Positions 42,270 to 51,200 of a stretch of 64,000 nt of DNA are shown here, one piece after another. Positions within the stretch are counted from its first letter, which is position 1; each line of letters starts with the position of its first letter. This DNA comes from an uncultured Muribaculaceae bacterium (GTDB lineage: Bacteria > Bacteroidota > Bacteroidia > Bacteroidales > Muribaculaceae): contig CAJTQV010000008.1 in NCBI GenBank assembly GCA_910578385.1, positions 1 to 64,000 on the forward strand, in the 5' to 3' direction. The position numbers were made by a program, and so were the translations under genes. Under the pieces are notes generated by a model that was not told where the DNA came from, made no database searches, and saw only the letters and a program-made list of their open reading frames with translations.

Positions 42270-43432
42270 GAAGTATGCTTATTTTGACTTATACAATCAT
42301 CAAAGAGATGGGGCATGAAATCATCATAATAAGTTCTGTTTTCGAGATAACATTTTCTGTTATGCCGCTTCTCTTCCAGACTCAACGGCCGCAACGCCGA
42401 TTCATCTGCCAAATCGTCTTCGAACGAATAGATTATGTACCCTTTATCCCTGTAATAACCCAGTAGATTGTTGTCATTACGCAGAAAAACTTTCACTCCA
42501 TTCTTAAGAAGCTCTATTATATTACCGGAAGCCTCCTGCCTTCTCTGACCGAAGATTGCAACATCAACATTATTGATAATCTTGAAATATTCGGCTGCCG
42601 GCATGTAGTCGAGTATGGGTTTGAATCTGTCACCGAACATTTTCCTCCCGGCTTTGAGCACTGACTTTCTTATGGGAGCGGAACCATATGACAGAGGTGC
42701 TATTATATCATGGCTGTGATCCGGATCAATCTCATCAAGTCTCTTCAGGACAGTGGTATGGTTTCCGAAGAGAGATGCCTGATGATTTACCAATATGACC
42801 CCGCTTTCGGCACGGTCAAGAGGTGCAAGATTGGTCGGCTCCTGTCCCTTCCGGTTCGACCCGTAAGAAAAGTACCTGAACTCAATCGGATAGTCATAGT
42901 ATTTTCTCAGCAGGTCGTAATCCGACTTGTTCCAGAAACAAAAGTAGTCTATATGGGGAAATAAGGATTCAAAAGCTGCCGGACGGTAATTATGGGTAAT
43001 CTTGCGGATAAACTTGCTCACACGGTTGGGAGTGAAGTAACATTCCTTGCGAAAGGGTGAAAACGGTTCATCCACAAGTTTGTAACCCTTTTCATACCCT
43101 ATTGTCTCATACAGTTCATATCCCCAAAAAATCCAGTATGTCTTGAATTCAATATTTTGACGGAGATACCCGAGCAACGTCGGCATATAGTCAACGAGCG
43201 CATGAAGGACAATCCTGTCCACACCTCTCTCCCGGCATATTTCCAACAGTCTTGCATGATTTGACCGGTCATAGAGGTTCATCACCATAAACCCGGCAGC
43301 ATCACGGATAATTTTCAGTTTCCCCGTCACGCTATGAATCACGAAGATATTCTCGCCCGGGTAATACTCCTCGAAGAGGCGTGACGACTGAGTCACAAAA
43401 TTATGGTCTCTGCAAATGTGTAGCGTCGCCAT
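42266..43432 (-). CDS. Glycosyltransferase family 56-like (WecF/TDP-Fuc4NAc transferase type)
   Basis: 388 aa, no membrane segments. The C-terminal half has 'ILVNHQASLFGNHTTVLKRLDEI', 'IIAPLSYGS' and 'FGQRRQEASGNIIELLKNGVKVFL', the pattern of GT56. E. coli WecF moves 4-acetamido-4,6-dideoxygalactose onto lipid-linked enterobacterial common antigen. The presence of this family supports a 4-amino-4,6-dideoxy sugar in the repeat unit. The start lies within the Wzy-like gene (32-base overlap) and the stop overlaps the next start by 4 bases. The codons here look more A+T-rich than in flanking housekeeping genes. Confidence 0.85.
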   Translation of the reverse strand: MATLHICRDHNFVTQSSRLFEEYYPGENIFVIHSVTGKLKIIRDAAGFMVMNLYDRSNHARLLEICRERGVDRIVLHALVDYMPTLLGYLRQNIEFKTYWIFWGYELYETIGYEKGYKLVDEPFSPFRKECYFTPNRVSKFIRKITHNYRPAAFESLFPHIDYFCFWNKSDYDLLRKYYDYPIEFRYFSYGSNRKGQEPTNLAPLDRAESGVILVNHQASLFGNHTTVLKRLDEIDPDHSHDIIAPLSYGSAPIRKSVLKAGRKMFGDRFKPILDYMPAAEYFKIINNVDVAIFGQRRQEASGNIIELLKNGVKVFLRNDNNLLGYYRDKGYIIYSFEDDLADESALRPLSLEEKRHNRKCYLENRTYYDDFMPHLFDDCISQNKHTS

Positions 43433-44684
43433 TCTTAAGTCTTATTTTCTTTTTTCGCGGTGTGTTATGCCACAGCGTCAGCACCGGCATCGCAAGCATG
43501 AACAGATACATCCACATCTCCTTGGTTGGATAATCACGAATCATGTTTGCAACAAGATATATTATAAGGAAGCCCCAGGCTCTGGGAGAACGGTAGTGAT
43601 ATGTATAGACAAAAATGAACAGAAGAATCATTGCACATCCGATATATCCACGCAAATAGAAATATCGCTTGTACCCTGCTGTTCCTACCGTGACGTTGTC
43701 GGCATTGTCGGACCGTGAGCCGTATGCTGATTTGCCGACACCCATCCATACCTTATCCGTGTTGATGAACTTTGCATATGACAGGTCAAAGAAGCGGGAG
43801 GTACGGTTATTTCCGGCAATGTCACCATCCTCCGTAATCTCCAGTCGCGAAACAATACCACGGTTGAGCGAGTTTTCACCTCCATTGTAAAATGTAGCTC
43901 CGATACCCACACCGATAAAGACAGCTACCATCGCCACCAGTGACCAGTATTTACGTTTCTGCCACAGAACGATGATCACACCACCTACCATAAGGCCGTA
44001 TGCTGCCAACGATATTGACATCAGCAGTGAAACAAGCATTATGATGTTACGGAATTTCTTGAGATTGAAATTATCGATATAGAGCAGAAAAGCGCACATC
44101 GTACCGAGGTGTCCCGGTTCGAGGAACGGCCCGGCAAACCGATAGAGGTCGAGCGGACTGTTCATCGCGAACGTATTGAACACATAGTAGATTTTGTGCA
44201 TATAGAACCTGTCGGAAGTATCCTGATAATTCGGGAGGTCTACCCCGCACAAGAAGACAATCCATCCCGCCATAGCTATTGTCAGGATGCAGACTATTGC
44301 CCATGTAAAAACTTTGAGCACATACTCCTTGTGTCGCAGCGGAGCCTGCAGAATCACGAGTCCTCCCAGAAGACTGACCACTGTACAGAACATGAGTGGC
44401 ACAGAGAGATCATTAAGCCACATGCGGTCGTACATAAGTATCAGCACCCACATAAAGAACGAGAACATCTTGAAGCCGGTAAACTCACGGAACTGACGGT
44501 AATTCTTGACAATATAAAAACCTATCAGCAGGAGTGCTACACCATATATCATCACCTCGGAAATGAAGCGGACATACAGTATGCGCTGCGACCGGAACAT
44601 CATAAGTATGATTCCGATTGCCAGACACACCACGTCACCCGTGGCCTTGTAGCTGTTTTCTGCCTTTGCCGACTTACTTGCCAT
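43401..44684 (-). CDS. O-antigen/EPS polymerase-like membrane protein (Wzy-like)
   Basis: 427 aa from ATG 44684. About 11 membrane helices with a larger polar loop at about 150-200 containing 'RFAGPFLEPGHLGTMCAFLLY', a pattern often seen in Wzy polymerases and O-antigen ligases, and a second loop at about 265-340. As the only such protein in the operon it is the best candidate for joining repeat units in the periplasm. Wzy proteins share little sequence identity, so the call rests on topology, the loop motif and context. Confidence 0.8.
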   Translation of the reverse strand: MASKSAKAENSYKATGDVVCLAIGIILMMFRSQRILYVRFISEVMIYGVALLLIGFYIVKNYRQFREFTGFKMFSFFMWVLILMYDRMWLNDLSVPLMFCTVVSLLGGLVILQAPLRHKEYVLKVFTWAIVCILTIAMAGWIVFLCGVDLPNYQDTSDRFYMHKIYYVFNTFAMNSPLDLYRFAGPFLEPGHLGTMCAFLLYIDNFNLKKFRNIIMLVSLLMSISLAAYGLMVGGVIIVLWQKRKYWSLVAMVAVFIGVGIGATFYNGGENSLNRGIVSRLEITEDGDIAGNNRTSRFFDLSYAKFINTDKVWMGVGKSAYGSRSDNADNVTVGTAGYKRYFYLRGYIGCAMILLFIFVYTYHYRSPRAWGFLIIYLVANMIRDYPTKEMWMYLFMLAMPVLTLWHNTPRKKKIRLKNGDATHLQRP

Positions 44685-45858
44685 CTGCAAAAAGATATTT
44701 GTAAAGAGCCTTTATCAGAGGTTTGTGTATGTCTCCGTAACCATCAATCTCCGCTGAAGTGGCTCCTGCTGAAAGAACTACAAAACCGATCTTCTTCTCC
44801 GGATCGAAAATCATGCACGTCTTGACTCCGCCTCCGCCTCCGGTCTGACCGTGAAGCACCGCCCCCGGTACCAGTCCTTCATACTGCCGGTATGACAGGC
44901 CATAGTTGGAGGAGCCGACATAGTTCTTCTGCATCTGCTGCTCACTTTTCTTCGATATGACACGCGTGCCGCCAAGCTGGCCATAATTCATGTGCATCAT
45001 CATGTACCGGGCAAGGTCTGCGGCAGTTATCTTCATACCTGCCGCAGGATACTCCAGACTGAGATTCTCACCAAGCACATACTTGGCCGGTTCGAGCTGC
45101 GGATACTGCCGGTAGAAGTAGTCGTTAATCATCCGTTTTTTCTTGGACTCATCGTAATAATAGTAGTCCACGAACTTCGTTTTGTCAAGTTTATTGGAAT
45201 TGAAACTGCCACCGAGTCCCAGTGGTTCCATGATAAACTCATCGACCACACTGTCAAAACGTTTCCCTGTCACACCCTCGATCACACCTGCAAGCAACGT
45301 ATAGTTGAGGTTGCAATACTCATAATGCCGTCCGGGCACGTTGTCGGTATAGCTCTTGGAGTATTCCTTATCTTTTGAGGGGTTTATATAATCTATATTC
45401 CACCATCCGTGCGAATCGGTGATACCTGATGTGTGGGTCAACAGATGCTTTATGGTAATCTTCTTGTCAGGGCTGTTGGGATTACGCAGTCGGAAGCCGA
45501 GATATTTCTGGGCATCCTCATCAAGTTTAAGTTTCTTTTCATCCACAAGCCGCATTATTGCAGTGGCTATAAAGGTTTTCGACACAGAAGCGAGGGCAAA
45601 AAGATCATCCTCCTGAAGTGTATCAGGTGTGACACCCTCCTCAGGTGGCACCCGGTAGCCCATTGCCTTCTGATAGATAATCGAGTCGCCGCTGACCACA
45701 GCCACTGCCAGACCGGTCATCTTTCGGTCATCGAATACTTTCTGTATCTCTTCCTCCAGTCCGGCCGGTGCACCCTGACCGAATATATGCATGGCAAACG
45801 GCCCGAGAGAGAGAGCCACCAACACCATGAGGAGCGTTATCTTATTTCTCAGTTTCAT
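44674..45858 (-). CDS. Serine hydrolase, class C beta-lactamase/DD-peptidase fold
   Basis: 394 aa. Signal peptide to about residue 28, then catalytic S91-V-S-K94 (LASVSKTF), Y181-C-N183 (HYEYCNLNYTLL) and a third motif HGQTGGGG near residue 340. These are periplasmic or lipid-anchored hydrolases or esterases; some act as transacylases. Being inside a polysaccharide operon between the GNAT and Wzy genes (17- and 11-base overlaps), it may edit an ester group, amino acid or acyl group on the finished repeat unit. That function is inferred. Confidence 0.88.
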   Translation of the reverse strand: MKLRNKITLLMVLVALSLGPFAMHIFGQGAPAGLEEEIQKVFDDRKMTGLAVAVVSGDSIIYQKAMGYRVPPEEGVTPDTLQEDDLFALASVSKTFIATAIMRLVDEKKLKLDEDAQKYLGFRLRNPNSPDKKITIKHLLTHTSGITDSHGWWNIDYINPSKDKEYSKSYTDNVPGRHYEYCNLNYTLLAGVIEGVTGKRFDSVVDEFIMEPLGLGGSFNSNKLDKTKFVDYYYYDESKKKRMINDYFYRQYPQLEPAKYVLGENLSLEYPAAGMKITAADLARYMMMHMNYGQLGGTRVISKKSEQQMQKNYVGSSNYGLSYRQYEGLVPGAVLHGQTGGGGGVKTCMIFDPEKKIGFVVLSAGATSAEIDGYGDIHKPLIKALYKYLFADGK

Positions 45859-46453
45859 ATTGTTTCTTCAGCGTCTTGACCTTGCGGGCAAAGTTTTTGA
45901 GTGAATATTCCCCACGCTCCATCATGTCGTAGTAATCCTCGCGAAGCAGTGAATACACACACTGGTCATGATATTTGCCATCCTTATAGACAGCCTGACG
46001 GGCATAACCTTCGAACTTGTAACCGGTAGCCTCCATAACAATCCGTGATGTGGTGTGCTCGCGCAGACAACGACCTACGTAGCGGTTCATATTGAGCTGG
46101 TCGAACACAAGTTCGCGGATGAGCATCCCCAGCTCGTAGCGGGCTGTCCCATCCTGGTACCTGCGGTCAAGCACCACTCCACCGCCGTCGGCAGTCCGGC
46201 TCACGTAATCTATGTTGTTGACCGATACATACCCAATCATGGTATCATCGCTTTTCAGACAGATTGCAAGATAGATATCATGACGGTTCTCCATCATCTT
46301 ACGCTTTACCCACTCGCGCTCTATGGCCTCGGGAACATAACGGAAAGGCGCACTGACCAAAGCCTGTATATCCCGGTCGTTGCGCCATCTGTTGATCTGT
46401 TCGGTGTCAGATTCCTTGAATCCGCGAAAATATATTGTGTATTCCTGTTTCAT
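45842..46453 (-). CDS. GNAT family N-acetyltransferase
   Basis: 203 aa RimJ/RimL-type fold: 'YFRGFKESDTEQINRWRND' at the N terminus, 'MIGYVSVNNIDYVSRTADGGGVVL', then the acetyl-CoA part with 'RYELGMLIRELVFDQLNMNRYVGRCLREHTTSRIVMEATGYKFEGY'. Enzymes of this type in surface-sugar loci N-acetylate nucleotide-linked amino sugars. It follows the DegT-like gene with a 4-base overlap (ATGA), suggesting they act in sequence. Confidence 0.87.
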   Translation of the reverse strand: MKQEYTIYFRGFKESDTEQINRWRNDRDIQALVSAPFRYVPEAIEREWVKRKMMENRHDIYLAICLKSDDTMIGYVSVNNIDYVSRTADGGGVVLDRRYQDGTARYELGMLIRELVFDQLNMNRYVGRCLREHTTSRIVMEATGYKFEGYARQAVYKDGKYHDQCVYSLLREDYYDMMERGEYSLKNFARKVKTLKKQYETEK

Positions 46454-47424
46454 TTTTTTGTAGTCTTTTCAAGCGCATCTGTTACGATACCGACAATCGT
46501 CTGCATATCCTCTTCCCCGTAACGCTGGTCTATAGGCAACGGCAGAAGATACTTTGCAAGCGAATATTCACATGTGTCTGCTCCGCAAGTTTCAAGCACA
46601 TTAGGCCAGTAGGTCGGAACAAAGACATGATTATTGATGAGCCGCTTCCTGAGACAATCATCCTTGACGTATAAAGGATATGCCAAAGGCACGGCATTCT
46701 CAGGAAGCTCCATATCGCTCAGTTCATTCAGGCCTGCCAGTCGCTCGTGGAGGTATTGGTAGTTAGCAATACGCTTACTCTTTACAAACGGATAATCGGC
46801 ACCTTGCAGTATTCGCCGGGTCAATTCCGACATCCGTTTTGCATTCTGGCCGCAGAGTTCCTCCTCGGAGTTCTGAAAGTCGGCATAGGCCGCACCTGCG
46901 TCAAGGTCGATGCGTTTGAGCTGCGGCAAGATCCTTATGCATGATACATCCTGCTCCTCGGGAAGATTTGTGATTGCGCCGCTGTACATGTAGCCGCCGT
47001 CGGAGACACCGAAAAATTTACGTGGAGAATAGATTGTATCAATGCCATCGACCGGCTTTTCATAGAATGCCTGAGCGTTATCAACAATCAGCTTATTGCC
47101 GTATGTAGAGACAAGTCTCCTGACCATCTCCCTTTTTATACCGAAATAATCGGTATAAAGAACTGCCTCACATTCCTTAACCTCCGGATAAGTCGCCGGA
47201 TTCAGAGACTCATCAATGTGATAGAAGATATATTCAACTCCACGGCGGTCAAGCTCATCAATCATTACCTGACAGCTGTAGTAGGGAAGATACACTTTAC
47301 GGATGGAACGGGCCGTGAGTATCTCTCCGAAACATGCACGCGCACTGTTCAGACGCATGGCACCGCTGTGGTATTCCTCTCCACGGGGCAGTTCCAGACA
47401 GGGGTATCCTCCGATATCTTTCAT
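46450..47424 (-). CDS. DegT-like PLP-dependent aminotransferase family protein, divergent
   Basis: 324 aa from ATG 47424, which overlaps the previous stop as ATGA. The fold marks of the DegT group are kept: 'LIVDNAQAFYE' (cofactor Asp) and K136 in SPRKFFGVSDGGYM. It has a short N terminus and little other similarity to the two full DegT enzymes in this operon, so it belongs to a divergent subgroup. It may aminate a sugar or a small molecule. It is the third gene of a coupled quartet (DegT, ATP-grasp, this, GNAT) whose members overlap by 4 bases each. Confidence 0.75.
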   Translation of the reverse strand: MKDIGGYPCLELPRGEEYHSGAMRLNSARACFGEILTARSIRKVYLPYYSCQVMIDELDRRGVEYIFYHIDESLNPATYPEVKECEAVLYTDYFGIKREMVRRLVSTYGNKLIVDNAQAFYEKPVDGIDTIYSPRKFFGVSDGGYMYSGAITNLPEEQDVSCIRILPQLKRIDLDAGAAYADFQNSEEELCGQNAKRMSELTRRILQGADYPFVKSKRIANYQYLHERLAGLNELSDMELPENAVPLAYPLYVKDDCLRKRLINNHVFVPTYWPNVLETCGADTCEYSLAKYLLPLPIDQRYGEEDMQTIVGIVTDALEKTTKK

Positions 47425-48632
47425 TCGGTTACAATCTTGCACCATGACGGAATATCAGCCATGGCATCTTCAAGTTCTTCTCGTGTATCGAAACGCAGCA
47501 CAAGCGTCCCGACCGCATTGTTAGCTCCTTTGAAACCGCAGACTTTATCTCCGGGTTTTACCCAGAGATCTGTTTCAATAACCGCCTTCTGTTTTCCATC
47601 CTCTACCTCAAGCGACCTGAAAACTCCGTCGCTCGAAGCATGTAGTATGACCTCGGCAAGGTATCCTCTGTATTGCGGGTCGGCAATCTTACCCGTCTCC
47701 TCCCCGAGAGCATCGAGCACTGCATTGCGTATCAGATCTGTCCCTGAAGCTATGCGCAACATCTCCGCGAGTCTGTTGCCTCCTCCACGGGGAGACATCT
47801 CCATTATGTATGCCTTGCCGTTCTTGGCAACGCGTGTCTCTACATTATAGATTCCGGTTCTCAGCCCGAGAAGATTTACAAGTCTCTGCAATTCAGAGCG
47901 CAGTTCCTGTTGTGCCCAATCGGGCATGGTAGGTGGCCAGCTATATGCTGACGGCGTGAATGGATTCTCCGCCCGGGGGTCAAACCTCTGGTCGGAGAAT
48001 GAGCAGAACATGAGTTTTCCGTCTACAGTAAAGCATTCCGAGTCGGATGAATGACCAGCTGCTTCCAGAAACTCCTCTACTATTATCCGGCCGTTGTGCG
48101 ATTCCTCGGCCGCATATCCGACAGCCGCAGCAAGTTCGTCTGCATTGTCTACACGCGAGACACCCTTGCTTCCGGCTGAATCCACCGGTTTGACAATTAC
48201 TGGATAGGGCAGCTCGCCAGCCTTTTTCATTACCCCGGCAGCATTGTTGAAGAAAAATGCTCCGGGAACATTGAAACCATGCTCGGCAAGAAATCGACGG
48301 AACAAATCCTTGTTCTGAAGTATTCTGACAGATTCATAGCTCCCCTGAAAATTGAGTCCGAGCTGCTCCGCCACATACGAAGCTGTCTCAACACCCGGGT
48401 CTACGGCAAAAGACATTATACCGTCGGCGTTGAGTTCTTTTGCTGTCGCGAGTGCCGCCTCTTTGTCCATCACACTGACATTACGGAATTCATCAGAATA
48501 CCTGTGTGCGATATTGCCCGGCAGGTAGTCGCACGTCACGACACGATGCCCCATGCTGTGAGCAGCCTCTATGACTGGAAGAAGGTAACGCAGCCCCCCC
48601 AGCAGCATCAATGTTTTGCCAGATTCTCTCAT
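47421..48632 (-). CDS. ATP-grasp carboxylate-amine ligase, copy 1
   Basis: 403 aa. N-terminal 'TLMLLGGLRYLLPVIEAA' Rossmann-like start, ATP-grasp elements 'YPVIVKPVDSAGSKGVSRV', 'IIVEEFLEAAGHSSD' and metal-binding 'IMEMSPRGGGNRLAEML'. Same superfamily as the ligase at 35.9-37.1 kb but from a different subgroup. It should form an amide or peptide-like bond between an acid and an amine. Substrates unknown. Overlaps both neighbouring genes by 4 bases. Confidence 0.87.
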   Translation of the reverse strand: MRESGKTLMLLGGLRYLLPVIEAAHSMGHRVVTCDYLPGNIAHRYSDEFRNVSVMDKEAALATAKELNADGIMSFAVDPGVETASYVAEQLGLNFQGSYESVRILQNKDLFRRFLAEHGFNVPGAFFFNNAAGVMKKAGELPYPVIVKPVDSAGSKGVSRVDNADELAAAVGYAAEESHNGRIIVEEFLEAAGHSSDSECFTVDGKLMFCSFSDQRFDPRAENPFTPSAYSWPPTMPDWAQQELRSELQRLVNLLGLRTGIYNVETRVAKNGKAYIMEMSPRGGGNRLAEMLRIASGTDLIRNAVLDALGEETGKIADPQYRGYLAEVILHASSDGVFRSLEVEDGKQKAVIETDLWVKPGDKVCGFKGANNAVGTLVLRFDTREELEDAMADIPSWCKIVTE

Positions 48633-49747
48633 TTACGAAGTATGTTTATAACCCGTTCAAGGTCACTTTCGGTCAGCGCGTGGTGCATGGGCAGACATAT
48701 CACCGACTGCGCTATGCGGTGCGCGTTCGGAAGGTTCTCACGGCTTGCCGATGAGAGTCCGCGATATGTCGTGAACTCTGAAATCAACGGGTAGAAGTAA
48801 CGACGCCCCATCACGTTCTGCTCCTTCATCTTCTCATAGACTTCGTCACGGCTTGAGCCATATTTCTCCGCGTCTATAAAAATCGGGAAATAACTGTAGT
48901 TGTGGCGCACTCCGTTGATATCGTCGAAGAATGTCAATCCTTCCGTGCCACGTAGAGCTTCCCGGTAGGTCTTGGCAGCCTTACGGCGCGCCTCGATTGC
49001 TGAATCAACCTGCCGGAGATTCAATAGCCCGTATGCCGAACGAATCTCGTCCATCTTCGAGTTAATGCCAGGAGCCACGACCTCGGTCTCGCTCGCGAAT
49101 CCGAAATTCTTCAGGTAATCTATCCTGCGCTTGGTCTCCTCATCGTGCATTACAAGAGCACCACCCTCGATAGTATTGTAGACCTTTGTCGCATGGAACG
49201 AAAGGGTCGAGACATCGCCGGCATTCAACACAGACTTGCCGTTGACCTCAACACCGAAAGCATGGGCCGCGTCGTAAATGACTTTCAGACCATATTTGTC
49301 TGCAATCTCCTGGATTCGCTCTGTGTCACAGGGTGTCCCGTACACATGCACCGGCATTATAGCTGTTGTCTTCGGAGTTATGGCTGCCTCGATGCGGTCG
49401 GGATCAAGATTTCCGGTCTTGGCATCGACATCGACAAAAACCGGTTTTATACCGTTCCACCACAGCGAATGGGTAGTGGCCACGAAACTATATGGGGTCG
49501 TTATAACCTCACCTGTCACACGAAGAGCCTGCAACGAGGTTATGAGTGGCAGTGTACCGTTGGTAAACAAGCTGATGTACGGAACCTTGAGATATTCACA
49601 AAGTTCTTTCTCAAGTTGTCGGTGAAATGAACCATTATTGGTTATCCACTTGCTGTCCCATATTTGGCTCAGCATTCCGTTGAACTCCTCCAGGCTCGGC
49701 AGCAACGGAGAAGTGACGGTTATCTTGGATTTGTTTTCGGTAGCCAT
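48629..49747 (-). CDS. DegT/DnrJ/EryC1/StrS aminotransferase (VioA/FdtB-like)
   Basis: 372 aa. PLP lysine K188 in LSFHATKVYNTIEGGAL and cofactor D in 'VIYDAAHAFGV'. The 'LNLRQVDSAIEARRKAAKTYREAL' region is also typical. The closest type that I recognise is the VioA/FdtB/RffA group, which makes dTDP-4-amino or 3-amino sugars, unlike the PglE-type enzyme at 32.5-33.8 kb that uses UDP sugars. The locus thus probably makes two amino sugars. It starts 4 bases after the flippase gene. Confidence 0.92.
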   Translation of the reverse strand: MATENKSKITVTSPLLPSLEEFNGMLSQIWDSKWITNNGSFHRQLEKELCEYLKVPYISLFTNGTLPLITSLQALRVTGEVITTPYSFVATTHSLWWNGIKPVFVDVDAKTGNLDPDRIEAAITPKTTAIMPVHVYGTPCDTERIQEIADKYGLKVIYDAAHAFGVEVNGKSVLNAGDVSTLSFHATKVYNTIEGGALVMHDEETKRRIDYLKNFGFASETEVVAPGINSKMDEIRSAYGLLNLRQVDSAIEARRKAAKTYREALRGTEGLTFFDDINGVRHNYSYFPIFIDAEKYGSSRDEVYEKMKEQNVMGRRYFYPLISEFTTYRGLSSASRENLPNAHRIAQSVICLPMHHALTESDLERVINILRK

Positions 49748-49751
49748 AATT

Positions 49752-51188
49752 CTATTCTTTAGTTTTGACGAATGCGACCAGCTCCCTCAGATCTTTCGAT
49801 CCGGTCAGCTTGGTCACAATCGAATAATACGCCACACCTATTGCGGTCCCGCCCAACAGCTGCAACCATTCGGCATGCATGAATTGGCTGGAACACCATA
49901 CTACTGCCCCCATGCTGAAAGAATACAGTATGGTAGGCGTTATATCGCGCATCTGCTTCAGGAAACCGACACCTATCAGTTTCCCGGTATAATGGGTATT
50001 TATAACCAGACTGACAATATTCCCGGCAATCGATCCGAAACACATGGCTATCAGTCCGAACGGAATCGTGGCGCACACAATTGCGACACCGATAAGTTTC
50101 TTCCAGACTTCAAGCCGCAGATAAAGGTCACTTCTTCCCTTGACCTGCAGAAGATTCAGATTGATGGCGTGAATAGGATACCACACCATCGCGAAACATA
50201 TTATCTGAAGAAGCGTGGCTGCAAAAAGCCATTGCTCCTTGAGGAATATCAGCACAAAAGGCTTGGCAAGTGCCGCCAGCCCCATCATGAGGGGAAATAT
50301 CACAAAAGCACTCAGCCGCAGAAAACGACGGTAAACCTCTCTCAGCCGGTCATCGTCATCCTGAATTGTACACAGCACCGGATAGGTCACCCTCTGGAGT
50401 ATGATCGTGAGATTGGACGATGGAAACTCAGCGAACTGATGCGCCCTCGTATAATATCCGAGATCCGATGCCTTGAACACCTTACCGATAAGCAGCAGGT
50501 AGAGATTGTTGTAGAGTGTGTTGATGATACCACTCAACGCAAGCCTCGACCCGAACCCGAACAATTCCCTGAACGATGCCCATGAATACGTCATGCTGGG
50601 TCGCCAGTGCGACAGCACCCAGAGCATGACCATGTTGACAGCGAGGTTGGATATCTGGAACCAGACTATCGACCATACGCCGAACCCCGCGTAGGCCATA
50701 TAGATACCAACCCCTCCTGATATTATTGCAGCCGTAAACGATGCCTTCGCCTGAGTCTTGAAGTCAATCCTCACAGTCAGCAGCGCCCGCTGCACTACAA
50801 CCAGAGAATTGATGACCACACTCAGCGATATGAGCCGCATCATGGGGCACAATATCGGTTCGTCGTAGAAGCGGGCAATCAACGGCGCGCTTACAAACAG
50901 CAACAGATACAGGATCAGGCCTACTCCGATATTGAAGAAAAATACCGTGGAGTTGTCTACCTCGCTCCGGTCCTGCTTGCGGATGAGTGCCTGCGAGAAG
51001 CCGCTGTCAACAAGCGACTGCGATACCGATATGAAGATGGAGAGCATACCGACAAGACCGTAATCGGCCGGTGTCAGTATGCGCGCCATGACAATCATCA
51101 CGGCAAACTGGATGAACTGGACAGAAAAGCGCTCTATCGAGCTCCAGAGTGTCCCCTTGGCAGTCTTATGCTTCAGCGACTCCCCCAT
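49752..51188 (-). CDS. Lipid-linked oligosaccharide flippase (WzxC-like, MOP superfamily)
   Basis: 478 aa with about 12-14 membrane helices. The N terminus 'GTLWSSIERFSVQFIQFAVMIVMARILTPADYGLVGML' is typical of the WzxC group of polysaccharide flippases. It moves undecaprenyl-linked repeat units from the cytoplasmic to the periplasmic face of the inner membrane for polymerisation. It is 12 bases after the Wzc-like gene. Confidence 0.93.
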   Translation of the reverse strand: MGESLKHKTAKGTLWSSIERFSVQFIQFAVMIVMARILTPADYGLVGMLSIFISVSQSLVDSGFSQALIRKQDRSEVDNSTVFFFNIGVGLILYLLLFVSAPLIARFYDEPILCPMMRLISLSVVINSLVVVQRALLTVRIDFKTQAKASFTAAIISGGVGIYMAYAGFGVWSIVWFQISNLAVNMVMLWVLSHWRPSMTYSWASFRELFGFGSRLALSGIINTLYNNLYLLLIGKVFKASDLGYYTRAHQFAEFPSSNLTIILQRVTYPVLCTIQDDDDRLREVYRRFLRLSAFVIFPLMMGLAALAKPFVLIFLKEQWLFAATLLQIICFAMVWYPIHAINLNLLQVKGRSDLYLRLEVWKKLIGVAIVCATIPFGLIAMCFGSIAGNIVSLVINTHYTGKLIGVGFLKQMRDITPTILYSFSMGAVVWCSSQFMHAEWLQLLGGTAIGVAYYSIVTKLTGSKDLRELVAFVKTKE

Positions 51189-51200
51189 AAGGGCGAATAA

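Noticed and set aside
44109..44825. Plus-strand open frame of 238 codons across the polymerase and hydrolase genes
   Set aside because: Polar, low-quality sequence complementary to the membrane helices of the Wzy-like gene; the minus frames have motifs and coupled starts.
49638..50585. Plus-strand open frame of 315 codons opposite the flippase gene
   Set aside because: Long, but it is the antisense of a clear WzxC-like protein; no motif and no transcript context.
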